Assembly (NCBI RefSeq): GCF_020734105.1
Contig: NZ_JAJAFR010000006.1
Location: 186,001-250,000 of the forward strand
Source: Alkalihalobacillus deserti
GTDB taxonomy: Bacteria > Bacillota > Bacilli > Bacillales > Bacillaceae_D
DNA: 64,000 bases
Direction of reading: 5' to 3'
Below, piece by piece: positions 46,161 through 54,442 of this stretch. The position numbers and the translations under genes were made by a program. The notes below the pieces were generated by a model. That model did no database searches. It saw only the letters and a program-made list of their open reading frames with translations, and was not told where the DNA came from. Each line of letters begins with the position of its first letter. Position 1 is the first letter of the stretch.

Positions 46161-47177
46161 ATGTTTAAAAAGAAATTATTAATTTTTATATTACTGCTTT
46201 TGATGCTTTTACTGGTAGGGTGTTCTAACACAAGTAACTCTAGTGCTGATAATGAAACAGCAGAGAACGATAAGCTCGTCTTAAAAGTAGGACATATGTT
46301 ACCTGATTCTAATGTCATTCATCAAAGTGCGCTCGTATTACAAAAGGAATTAGCAGAAAGAACAGATGGTCGAGTTGAACTTGATATTTACTCACAGGCA
46401 GTATTAGGGAATGAATCTGATATGTTCCAACAGTTACAAACAGGGACTATCGATATAGGGATGTTAACGGTTGGTGAATTAACCAATCATTCAGATGATT
46501 TTTCTGCATGGTATTTACCTAATATGATCTATGATCATCATGATGCTTTTGCAGTAGCTGCAACTGATGAAGCACTCGGACTTTATGAGACTTTAGATAA
46601 TGTTCATGGGTTAGGTTACTGGTTTGGTGGAATGAATTATGTAGTAACAAAGGATAAACCATTTACGCAACTAAGTGATTTAAAAGGAATTACGGTACGA
46701 GTATTACCCAGCCCGGTCATTATTGACTGGTGGAATTATTTAGGGGCTAGTCCAACCCCGATTCCAATGCCAGAATTGTATACGGCATTTCAAACGGGGG
46801 TAGTCGATTCTTACGTGAATGATTTAGAAATTACATTGGCTCAATCGCTTAATGAAATTGGGAAATACTATACTCCTATTCCACAAGCAATTCCTGTAGG
46901 TATCATGGTGAATGAAGAATCTTGGGCTAGTATGTCAGAAGCTGATCAGCAAGCTTTTAAAGAAGCTTTAGAAGTAGCGATTGAACACAATCTAGCAATC
47001 AATCTTGAAAGAGAAGAAAACAACCGTGAGAAACTTATCGAATTAGGTGGAGAGCTTCATGAGTTTACTGAAGAAGACCTTATTTTTGAAAAGGGTTCTG
47101 AATTCCAGGAGAAATATATTAGTCAAAGTGACAAAATTAGAGTCTTTCTAGAAGCAGCTTTAGAAGCCACTAAATAA
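46161..47177 (+). CDS. dctP: DctP-type TRAP binding lipoprotein, operon 2
   Basis: 338 residues. Lipobox LLVGCSN (Cys about residue 21), then LVLKVGHMLPDSNVIHQSALVLQKEL, IYSQAVLGNESDMFQQLQTGTIDIGML and the ligand-binding Arg in GITVRVLPSPV. It is related to the operon 1 protein (same GSEADM/GNESDM and GVVDSYVNDLE patterns) but clearly diverged, so a different or broader ligand is likely. GGGGTG precedes ATG 46161. Confidence 0.9.
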   Translation: MFKKKLLIFILLLLMLLLVGCSNTSNSSADNETAENDKLVLKVGHMLPDSNVIHQSALVLQKELAERTDGRVELDIYSQAVLGNESDMFQQLQTGTIDIGMLTVGELTNHSDDFSAWYLPNMIYDHHDAFAVAATDEALGLYETLDNVHGLGYWFGGMNYVVTKDKPFTQLSDLKGITVRVLPSPVIIDWWNYLGASPTPIPMPELYTAFQTGVVDSYVNDLEITLAQSLNEIGKYYTPIPQAIPVGIMVNEESWASMSEADQQAFKEALEVAIEHNLAINLEREENNREKLIELGGELHEFTEEDLIFEKGSEFQEKYISQSDKIRVFLEAALEATK

Positions 47178-47262
47178 TGATTGAGTAAAGTATAAACGTA
47201 CCACTGTTCATTTCGCTTCTGTTCGTCTTGAAAAAAGGTGGAGAAACTGCTTATTGACTTGA

Positions 47263-47309
47263 AGTTGTTCAAAACGGAGAGTGGTGACGTTTTTGAACAA
47301 CTTTTCAAA
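47263..47309 (+). terminator. attenuator-like hairpin between dctP and dctQ, operon 2
   Basis: AGTTGTTCAAAA pairs with TTTTTGAACAACT, then TTTTC. It lies inside the operon and could lower expression of the permease relative to the binding protein. The arm is again the GTTCAAAA sequence seen in other hairpins here. Confidence 0.6.
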
Positions 47310-47339
47310 TTTTTTCATTTCAAAAGAGAGGATTTTAAT

Positions 47340-47840
47340 ATGAAGAGTACTTTAATAGAAAAAAATATAATAGAACGAATTTTAAATACTCTTGTTAAAA
47401 TGGTTGAATACCTTGTGATGCTTAGCGTTGGGTTGATGAGCATCATCGTGATTATTAATGTTTTCTTTCGCTACGTTCTTCAAATGCCAATTGTTGGTAC
47501 AGAGGAACTAGCCCTTATCCTTTTAGTATGGGTTACATTCTTAGGAGCAAGTTTAGGAGTACGTAAAAGAGAGATGGTGGCAGTAACTTTCCTTATAGAT
47601 AAGTTCCCACCTTTTTTTTACAAGGTGACACAAATCTTCATTCAAGTGAGTATTCTCTTGTTTTCTCTTTTACTTTTATATTTTGGGTATGAATGGTTGA
47701 CATCATCAAATGTCATCAATTCTAAATCATCAGCATTGAAGATCCCTTTATGGATTCCTTATTCTGTTTTTCCTCTTTCGATGTTTATGATTACTGTTTT
47801 CACCTTAGACAACATAAGATTTTTGTTGAAAAAGAGGTAA
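47340..47840 (+). CDS. dctQ: DctQ small TRAP permease subunit, operon 2
   Basis: 166 residues, four helices. NVFFRYVLQMPIVGTEELALILLVWVTFLGASLGVRKRE is the DctQ core. ATG 47340 follows AGAGAGG; the frame is open 34 codons upstream, but that part lies in the hairpin and is not conserved. Partner of the DctM that starts 16 bases later. Confidence 0.88.
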   Translation: MKSTLIEKNIIERILNTLVKMVEYLVMLSVGLMSIIVIINVFFRYVLQMPIVGTEELALILLVWVTFLGASLGVRKREMVAVTFLIDKFPPFFYKVTQIFIQVSILLFSLLLLYFGYEWLTSSNVINSKSSALKIPLWIPYSVFPLSMFMITVFTLDNIRFLLKKR

Positions 47841-47855
47841 GAAGGGAGTTCGAAT

Positions 47856-49130
47856 ATGTTCATCGTTGTCGCAGCTTTTATATTTTTCATTATATTTGGA
47901 ATCCCGATTGCTTATGTCATTGGTCTAACAACAACTGTTTATATTTTCGCATTTGATAATATCAATTTACTAAATTCTGTACCACATAGAATGATAAATG
48001 GAATACAAAATTATGGGTTATTAGCGATTCCTTTGTTTGTACTAGTAGGGGAATTAATGAATTCCGGGGGGATTACAACAAGATTAATTCAATTTGCAAG
48101 AGTTCTCTTTGGTCATTTAAGAGGCGGCTTGGCCTATGTAAATGTCATAGCCAATATGTTTTTAGCCTCAATTATGGGCTCTACTAATGCGCAAACAGCA
48201 ATGATGAGTAAGGTCATGGTTCCGGAAATGGAAAAGGAAGGATACAAAAAGGAATTTAGCACGGCATTAACGGTCTCATCAGCTTTAATTGGACCGATCA
48301 TCCCACCTAGTATTATATTTATTATTTATGCGGTGACAGCTGAAGTTTCAATTGGGAAGATGTTTCTTGGTGGAGTTTTTCCGGGAATTTTATTAGGGGT
48401 AGCTTTTCTTATCTTAATCTCTGTTATCTCAACTAAGGAAAAGTTTCCTATCCATCAGAGAGCCCCAATTAAAGAAATCTGGAATTCATTTTTGAAAGTG
48501 TTTCCAGCTCTATTGATTCCTGTCATTATTGTCTTTGGGATCCTCACTGGGATGTTTACAGCGACTGAGTCAGCAGCTGTAGCTTGTTTTCTTGCTTTTA
48601 TTAGTGGAGCGTTTATTTACCGTGAATTGAAAGTAAAAGACCTACCGCAAATTTTTATAAATACAGCAATTAATACATCCATAGTCACATTTATTATTGC
48701 TATGGCTACCATTTTTGGATGGGTGCTATCTATTGAGCGGATTCCTCAAACTATTGCACAATCTATGATCTCATTTACAGATAATCGTTACGTATTTTTG
48801 TTAATTTGTATCATTCTTTTTCTCTTAATTGGAATGGTACTAGAAGGTATCGCAGCTATTATTATATTGGTGCCGGTGTTACTGCCTGTTGCAATAACAT
48901 ATGGAATTGATCCAATCCAGTTCGGTATTATTATTGCGATTAACTTAACGATAGGGTTAATTACACCACCTGTTGGAACAGCTTTATTTATAGCCTCATC
49001 CATCACAAAGGTTAAGCTCGAAGTACTAGCAAGATCTACACTACCTTTTCTAACTGTCGCAATCATTATCTTACTAATCATAGCCTATGTACCTGTTATT
49101 ACGTTATGGTTGCCACATCTAATGGGATGA
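47856..49130 (+). CDS. dctM: DctM large TRAP permease subunit, operon 2
   Basis: 424 residues. IPLFVLVGELMNSGGITTRLIQFA, SIMGSTNAQTAMMSKVMVPEM, LIGPIIPPSIIFIIYA and NLTIGLITPPVGTALFIASSI line up position by position with the operon 1 DctM. AAGGGAG precedes the start. No clear terminator follows; the next 560 bases have no intact gene. Confidence 0.93.
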   Translation: MFIVVAAFIFFIIFGIPIAYVIGLTTTVYIFAFDNINLLNSVPHRMINGIQNYGLLAIPLFVLVGELMNSGGITTRLIQFARVLFGHLRGGLAYVNVIANMFLASIMGSTNAQTAMMSKVMVPEMEKEGYKKEFSTALTVSSALIGPIIPPSIIFIIYAVTAEVSIGKMFLGGVFPGILLGVAFLILISVISTKEKFPIHQRAPIKEIWNSFLKVFPALLIPVIIVFGILTGMFTATESAAVACFLAFISGAFIYRELKVKDLPQIFINTAINTSIVTFIIAMATIFGWVLSIERIPQTIAQSMISFTDNRYVFLLICIILFLLIGMVLEGIAAIIILVPVLLPVAITYGIDPIQFGIIIAINLTIGLITPPVGTALFIASSITKVKLEVLARSTLPFLTVAIIILLIIAYVPVITLWLPHLMG

Positions 49131-49164
49131 CTTTTTCCCTTATTTCGATAAATTGAGTATAGCC

Positions 49165-49440
49165 ATTGAATTGAGCCACCTATGACATTGATAGAGCCAG
49201 GACTTTTGATCCTCTTAACAAAATAGTGAACGGTCTTTACACGGAGAAGTGGTTATGTCAGGCTTTTTTGCCAGGCAAGCTCTTAGCTGCCCTTAGTTGC
49301 CAAGAACCATGACCACAGAGACTCCGTGTCAAGACCCCTTGGCTAAAAGCAAATCATTATTATATAGTAAATACTCCTTATTGGCATTGATTCGGTCTTA
49401 TTAGTGGCTCTGAAATATGGCACAAATGGCTCTGTTGATA
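49165..49440. mobile_element. possible remnant of an IS element
   Basis: Left end has TGAGCCACC...TTGATAGAGCCA and right end TGGCTCTGAAAT...TGGCTCTGTTGATAGG, so repeated TGGCTC-type terminal motifs in inverted orientation surround about 230 bases without an open frame. Multiple short terminal repeats of this kind occur in the IS21 family. There is no transposase, so at most it is a solo remnant or miniature element. Confidence 0.35.
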
Positions 49441-49695
49441 GGCAATATTCATAAATAGAAATACATTCATACCAAAACCTTAAATACATTTATGATCATT
49501 GAATCTTTTGCCTAAAAAGGAATACGTTAATCTGAGAAATTTAAGTATTCCTTTTTAGTTTCTAAATTATCAGAATAAAAGTGTTATATTTGAAATCAAT
49601 AAAATCCTCTGACTTTTACAAGCTAGTTTGTTGGTGAAAATGTATTCACTTTTATCCGAAACGAGTAAAAGTAAATAAATTGGGGAGGAGGTGAG

Positions 49696-49800
49696 ATGAC
49701 AGATAAAATTAGTAAGATCGGCAAAGACAGTTCTTTTAATAGATTGCTAATTTTGAAAGCGTTAACAAAAGAAAGGGATACGATTGTAAACTTATTTTAA
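49696..49800 (+). CDS. 34-residue leader-like ORF containing a cre site
   Basis: Reads MTDKISKIGKDSSFNRLLIL, then KALTKERDTIVNLF. The ribosome site GGGAGGAGG is very strong. It could be a leader peptide, a small protein or the stub of a regulator gene. It lies 89 bases before tctC. Confidence 0.4.
   Translation: MTDKISKIGKDSSFNRLLILKALTKERDTIVNLF
49754..49767 (+). promoter_or_regulatory. perfect cre (CcpA) site upstream of tctC
   Basis: TGAAAGCGTTAACA matches TGWAARCGYTWNCW at all positions. It is about 120 bases before tctC and would give glucose repression of the transporter-sulfatase operon (inference). Confidence 0.55.
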
Positions 49801-49889
49801 TTTCGATCTAGAAGCTTATGTTATGAAATACGAGAATAATAAACTAGAAGTAAAGTAAGTAAAAAACTTTCAAAGGATGAGTGATTAAA

Positions 49890-50876
49890 ATGACTAGAAA
49901 GAAACTGTTAATTCTTGCTTTTGTAGTTGTCTATAGCCTTATTTTAACAGCATGTGGAAATAGTGAGGTTTCAAGTTCAGGAGATAGTGGAGAGAAATTC
50001 CCGGATGAAACGATAAAAATTCTTGTTGGTTATGAACCTGGGGGTGGTACAGATACAGGAGCACGGATCCTCGCAAGAGAATTAAGTGAATATTTTGATG
50101 TGGATGTTGTTGTTGAAAATAAGCCAGGTGGCTCAGGTGTTGTTGCTATGACAGAGTTAATTAATGCCAATGCCAACGGATATACAATCGGATTCAGTCC
50201 TAACGGTCCATTGACGTTGCAACCCAATTATGGTCAAACAACTTATGATTATAATGCGGCTGTACCAATTAGCCAAGTTGGTTCAGTTGATTTCTTTCTT
50301 GCTGTTCATAAAGATGCTCCTTGGGATAATATTGAATCATTTATAAAAGACGTACAAAATAACCCTGGTAAATTTAGTTATGGCATGCCTGGTGCTGGAT
50401 CAATTGGAGAAATTGCTATGAAAAGTCTAGCCGAAGAAACAGGGATTGATATGAAAAAAGTTCCTTTCCAGGGTGGAACTCCGACCCGGACAGCTTTATT
50501 AGCAAAGGATGTTGAGGCCGTTGCGATTAATGAAGATAGTCTTATTCCCTTTGCTGAAAGTGGAGAATTAAAAATTTTAATGAACTTTGGACAAAAAAAG
50601 TTTGACAGTCTACCTGATATTCCAACTGCAAACGAAAAAGGATACGATATCAATCTGCAAATTGGTTTTACTTTATTTGGGCCAAAAGAACTTCCGAATG
50701 AGATTCGTGACACAATTGATGAAGCAGTTAGAAACATCATGGAAGACAAAAGTATACAAGAAGAATTTGAAAAGATTGGGTTGCCACCTATTTACCAAAA
50801 TGCAGAGAAAACGAAGCGAATAATAGAAGAAGAATACCTTTCTAATAAGGAAGTTATAGAGAATAACAAAGAATAA
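49890..50876 (+). CDS. tctC: TctC/Bug-family binding lipoprotein, operon 2
   Basis: 328 residues. Lipobox ILTACGN (Cys about residue 20), then IKILVGYEPGGGTDTGARILA (the Bug carboxylate loop) and VENKPGGSGVVAMTEL. Start ATG 49890 has AAAGGATGAG upstream. Its tctB and tctA partners are encoded after the sulfatase, so this is one interrupted tct operon. The substrate may be a sulfated or otherwise substituted carboxylate (inference). Confidence 0.9.
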   Translation: MTRKKLLILAFVVVYSLILTACGNSEVSSSGDSGEKFPDETIKILVGYEPGGGTDTGARILARELSEYFDVDVVVENKPGGSGVVAMTELINANANGYTIGFSPNGPLTLQPNYGQTTYDYNAAVPISQVGSVDFFLAVHKDAPWDNIESFIKDVQNNPGKFSYGMPGAGSIGEIAMKSLAEETGIDMKKVPFQGGTPTRTALLAKDVEAVAINEDSLIPFAESGELKILMNFGQKKFDSLPDIPTANEKGYDINLQIGFTLFGPKELPNEIRDTIDEAVRNIMEDKSIQEEFEKIGLPPIYQNAEKTKRIIEEEYLSNKEVIENNKE

Positions 50877-50898
50877 TTGTTAATGAATTTATTTATAC

Positions 50899-51129
50899 GA
50901 GGTTATTCAAAAAAGGTGAAAAAGATGAGGCTGCTGAAAAAGTCCCTTTTAGCAGATTCGAGGAAGTAGCAATGGCTCCACACGTTGCGCGCCAGCTACG
51001 AGAAACCCACTCATAGCAGGCTTAAGACAAAGCAACGGTTCCGCTCATTGCTTAAAGACCACTGAAAAAAGGTGAAAACCGTACCTTTTTCAAGCGGCCT
51101 CGAAAAAGATTACCGTTTTGAATAACCTC
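50899..51129 (+). repeat. dispersed nested-palindrome repeat copy
   Basis: Outer arms GAGGTTATTCAAAA (50899-50912) and TTTTGAATAACCTC (51116-51129) are perfectly complementary. Inside: GAGGCTGCTGAAAAAG, CAATGGCTCCACACGTTGCG, central hairpin (50993-51020), AAGCAACGGTTCCGCTCATTGC and the stem around GTACCTTTTTCA. The inner 130 bases are almost the same as unit 2 at 14.3 kb. Confidence 0.88.
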
Positions 51130-51221
51130 TATAATCAACTATCAGGAGTTTTATGGTAATAAAAAATAGTGAATGGTAGAGAGTCGATAAAATTGTTTAT
51201 AAGCAGAAGGGGTTGATTAAT

Positions 51222-53495
51222 ATGAATCAAACAAATGAAGGGAATTTTCAAGGTGTAATTGGAAGAACGGTTGATGACTCTATCCCTTGGTGGCCCAACC
51301 CAGAAAATTATAAAAAAGATGCGCCGAATATTGTCGTCATAATGCTGGATGATCTAGGGTTTGCTCAATTAGGCTGTTACGGGTCTGATATTTCAACTCC
51401 AAATATTGATAAGTTAGCGGAAAATGGACTTCGATATAATAATTTTCACACTACGGCAATGTGTTCTCCAACGAGGGCTTCATTATTGACTGGGCGTAAT
51501 CCGCATTCAACTGGTATGTCATTCGTATCGGAATATGACAGTGGCTTTCCAAACTGCCGAGGGAAAGTAAGAAAAGATACAGCCATGCTTAGTGAGATGC
51601 TTTTAGAAGAAGGATACAATACATTTGCGGTAGGAAAATGGCATCTTACTCCTGGGAAAGAACAAAAACACACTGGTCCTTTTGATGGCTGGCCACTTGG
51701 GCGAGGGTTTGAACAATATTACGGATTTTTAAGGGGAGCAACAAGTCAGTTCCACCCTGAATTAGTGGAAGGGAACCAGAGGGTTTCACAGCCGAAGAGT
51801 GCTGAGGAAGGATATCACTTAACAGAAGATTTAACAGATAAAGCAATTGAATATATTCGTGCACAAAAATCAGAAGCTGCTGAGAAACCATTTTTTTGTT
51901 ATCTATCGTATGCTGCACCACATGCACCCCACCAGGCACCATTGGAATTTATCGATAAGTATAAAGGTAAATATGATAAAGGTTGGGATGAGGTACGAGA
52001 AGATTGGTTTGCGAGACAAAAAGAACTAGGGATTATTCCTGAAAATGCTCAATTGCCATCTAGAAACCCAGGTGTCAAACAATGGAATGAACTGAAGGAA
52101 GATGAAAAACAGTTGTTTACACGTATGCAAGAAGTGTTTGCTGGTTTTCTAGAGCATACGGATTTCCATATTGGACGATTTATTCAATGTTTAAAGGATA
52201 TAGAACAACTGGACAACACCGTTATTGTTTTCTTGTCTGATAATGGTGCGTGTGGTTTGGGTGGTGATGAGGGGATGGTAAATTCTTGGATCCCTACATC
52301 CAATGCTGTTCCCGAAACATTTCAGAGTAAAATGGCACGAATAGATGAACTTGGAGGTCCGAAAGCGAATAGCCATTATCCGACTGGTTGGGCGCAGGCT
52401 GGGAATACTCCATTGAAATTATATAAGACATTTACCCACGCGGGTGGCATTAGATGTCCTCTTATTATTCATTATCCAGAAAGGGTACAAGACGAAGGTG
52501 CTATTCGCACACAATATCATCATGTTACTGATATTGTACCGACGATTCTTGAATTAATTGGATCTGAAGCTCCGGAAATATATAAAGGAGTCAGGCAAAA
52601 ACCAATTCACGGAACAAGCTTACTTTATACATTTGACAATGCAGAACACCCAACTCGAAAACAAGTACAACATTTTGAAATTGATGGAAACCGTGGTATC
52701 TGGAAAGATGGTTGGAAGGCAGTTACCCATCATAAGAAAGGTATCTCTTTTGAAGATGACGAATGGGAACTGTATGATGCAGAAAATGATTTTTCTGAAT
52801 CCTACAATCTTTCTGCTAAATATCCAGATAAATTAAAAGAACTCATTGAACAGTGGTGGTTAGAAGCAGAAAAATTTGATGTTTTTCCTCTAGATGGACG
52901 TACGCTAAGTGAAAAACTATTACCAAATAAGAATAAGCAAGTAGAACAGAACGGGCCAGTTCACCGAACTTTTTATACAGCTTCGGCGGTATTCAATGGT
53001 CTACTTGCACCTGATTTAAGAAATAAATCATTTCAAATTCGGATGGAAATAGCGCGCTCTTCTAAAGAAGATGACGGTGTTATTTTAGCGCATGGTGACA
53101 ATTCAGGCGGATACACTTTATATATCCAAAACAATCGTTTAGTCTTCCATTACAATTTTTCAAATGTACAACAATTTGTTATTAAATCCACTAGAGAATT
53201 ACCGATTGGAATGGTTACTATTACGTTTTTGTTGACTAAAACGGGAGAAGACGAAGGTATAGGGAGAATGTTTGTAAATGAACAATTAATGGGTCAAGGA
53301 TCAGTGTATCGCTTATCATCGCTCGGTTTTTCAAAGGGATTACTTTTCATAGGAAAAGATGGAGGGAACAGTGTTAGCCCAGACTACGATGCACCATTTA
53401 CATTTAAAGGACAATTACAAAAAGTAAAATACGTACTAGGTGGTTACCAAGAAGACCTAGAGGCGATTGTAAAGGAAGAATTAATGACGGAATAA
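51222..53495 (+). CDS. sulfatase (arylsulfatase type), cytoplasmic
   Basis: 757 residues. The modification motif is CSPTR (Cys 81 to Arg 85), which a formylglycine-generating enzyme must convert before the enzyme works. DD 43-44 (IVVIMLDDLGFAQLGCYG) and the later LSDNGA and GKWHLTPG bind calcium and sulfate. After the catalytic domain (to about residue 560) comes a beta-rich C-terminal part (IRMEIARSSKEDDGVILAHG onward) common in AtsA-type enzymes. There is no signal peptide, so the sulfate ester must be taken up first; the gene sits between tctC and tctB. AGAAGGGG precedes ATG 51222. Confidence 0.92.
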   Translation: MNQTNEGNFQGVIGRTVDDSIPWWPNPENYKKDAPNIVVIMLDDLGFAQLGCYGSDISTPNIDKLAENGLRYNNFHTTAMCSPTRASLLTGRNPHSTGMSFVSEYDSGFPNCRGKVRKDTAMLSEMLLEEGYNTFAVGKWHLTPGKEQKHTGPFDGWPLGRGFEQYYGFLRGATSQFHPELVEGNQRVSQPKSAEEGYHLTEDLTDKAIEYIRAQKSEAAEKPFFCYLSYAAPHAPHQAPLEFIDKYKGKYDKGWDEVREDWFARQKELGIIPENAQLPSRNPGVKQWNELKEDEKQLFTRMQEVFAGFLEHTDFHIGRFIQCLKDIEQLDNTVIVFLSDNGACGLGGDEGMVNSWIPTSNAVPETFQSKMARIDELGGPKANSHYPTGWAQAGNTPLKLYKTFTHAGGIRCPLIIHYPERVQDEGAIRTQYHHVTDIVPTILELIGSEAPEIYKGVRQKPIHGTSLLYTFDNAEHPTRKQVQHFEIDGNRGIWKDGWKAVTHHKKGISFEDDEWELYDAENDFSESYNLSAKYPDKLKELIEQWWLEAEKFDVFPLDGRTLSEKLLPNKNKQVEQNGPVHRTFYTASAVFNGLLAPDLRNKSFQIRMEIARSSKEDDGVILAHGDNSGGYTLYIQNNRLVFHYNFSNVQQFVIKSTRELPIGMVTITFLLTKTGEDEGIGRMFVNEQLMGQGSVYRLSSLGFSKGLLFIGKDGGNSVSPDYDAPFTFKGQLQKVKYVLGGYQEDLEAIVKEELMTE

Positions 53496-53501
53496 ATAAA
53501 A

Positions 53502-53720
53502 GCTAACAAACTTACATCCGCTCACTTTATAAAAAAGCAGATAATACTGGTTACGTAAAAGATGCTGAACGATATGGTTGGTCATTTGTATTTCATCTGC
53601 TTGTATCTGAACAAACGAAAAAGAAAGTCGATAAGTTTGTGCAGGAAACTCCGTGGTGGTTTGTTGTGGATGGTGCTCGTGGAACCGTCCAGAAGGGGAT
53701 GATTCATCCATTAAAAGGGA
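53502..53720 (+). pseudogene. remnant of a formylglycine-generating enzyme (sulfatase maturase)
   Basis: Three short stretches in different frames read like one FGE segment: TSAHFIKK, then ADNTGYVKDAERYGWSFVF with HLLVSEQ and ETPWWFVVDGA, then WNRPEGDDSSIKR. FGE proteins have ...FVxxTGYVTEAERFGWSFVF...WWxVVxGADWRxPEGPxSSI. Frameshifts lie at the A-run near 53533 and near 53678. The N-terminal third and the whole active-site half are missing; the sequence runs straight into a dispersed repeat. It begins 7 bases after the sulfatase stop. Confidence 0.8.
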
Positions 53721-53848
53721 GGTTTTTTTCCTTTTTGAACAGACTCGAAGCAATAAGCGTAGTCGCTACATCTTTAAAAATCTTACTATGAGTGGGTTTC
53801 TCATAGTAAGACGAGTAGCGAACGGAGCCATTGCAAGTCTTCTAGATT
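53713..53848 (-). repeat. dispersed nested-palindrome repeat copy, truncated
   Basis: AAAAGGGAGG, a T-run, GAACAGACTCGAAGCAATAAGC, central hairpin CTTACTATGAG / CTCATAGTAAG (53782-53810) and GCGAACGGAGCCATTGC. It matches the 60990-61145 copy closely, but its first ten arm bases are replaced by the FGE remnant, which shows where a deletion or insertion joined them. Between 53849 and 53927 there is nothing else. Confidence 0.82.
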
Positions 53849-53927
53849 ACATTTATGAACATGCTCATAAAGAGAAATTTTTTTCCTTAGAAGTAAATTA
53901 TATTTATTAAGAAATGAGGGAATTAAC

Positions 53928-54428
53928 TTGGTTGGACGGTTATCTAGCTTCTTACCGCAAATAATAATGATTGGCTTTGGGGTGTTACTGCTTTATATTA
54001 TTCCAATGCAAATAAATGACGTTTCCGAGGTGGCTATCGGTCCGAGATTTTTCCCGACTGCTCTAGTTTATTTGATCATTGTAATGAGTGTTATTTCACT
54101 TCTATTATCTTTCATAAGGAGTAGGAAGGTTATTCGTTCGAAAGAAGATAAGTTGGATGAGGAACAGCAGCTGGAGAGGGCATTTGCAAAAAGCAAAGGC
54201 TATAAACAGGTAGCCATCACTTTATTAGCACTTATAGCTTGGACTATTTTGATGCCGTATATAGGTTTTGTTGTTACAACGTTTTTATTAATGATTTCAT
54301 TGATGTTTCTAATCGGGACCAGCAATCTTATGAAAATGCTTGTTATTTCTAGTTTGTTTACGATACTCTTATATGCTGTTGCCAACTATTTATTTCACTT
54401 AGCAATTCAGTCAGGAATTATATTTTAA
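53928..54428 (+). CDS. tctB: TctB small subunit, operon 2
   Basis: 166 residues, TTG start behind GAGGG. Four hydrophobic segments and an acidic/basic cytoplasmic loop (SRKVIRSKEDKLDEEQQLERAF, about 64-86). GPRFFPTALVYLIIVMSV is the TctB signature. Fourteen bases before tctA. The repeat upstream separates it from the sulfatase, so expression may depend on read-through or an own promoter. Confidence 0.85.
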   Translation: MVGRLSSFLPQIIMIGFGVLLLYIIPMQINDVSEVAIGPRFFPTALVYLIIVMSVISLLLSFIRSRKVIRSKEDKLDEEQQLERAFAKSKGYKQVAITLLALIAWTILMPYIGFVVTTFLLMISLMFLIGTSNLMKMLVISSLFTILLYAVANYLFHLAIQSGIIF

Positions 54429-54442
54429 AGGAGGTAAGTATA

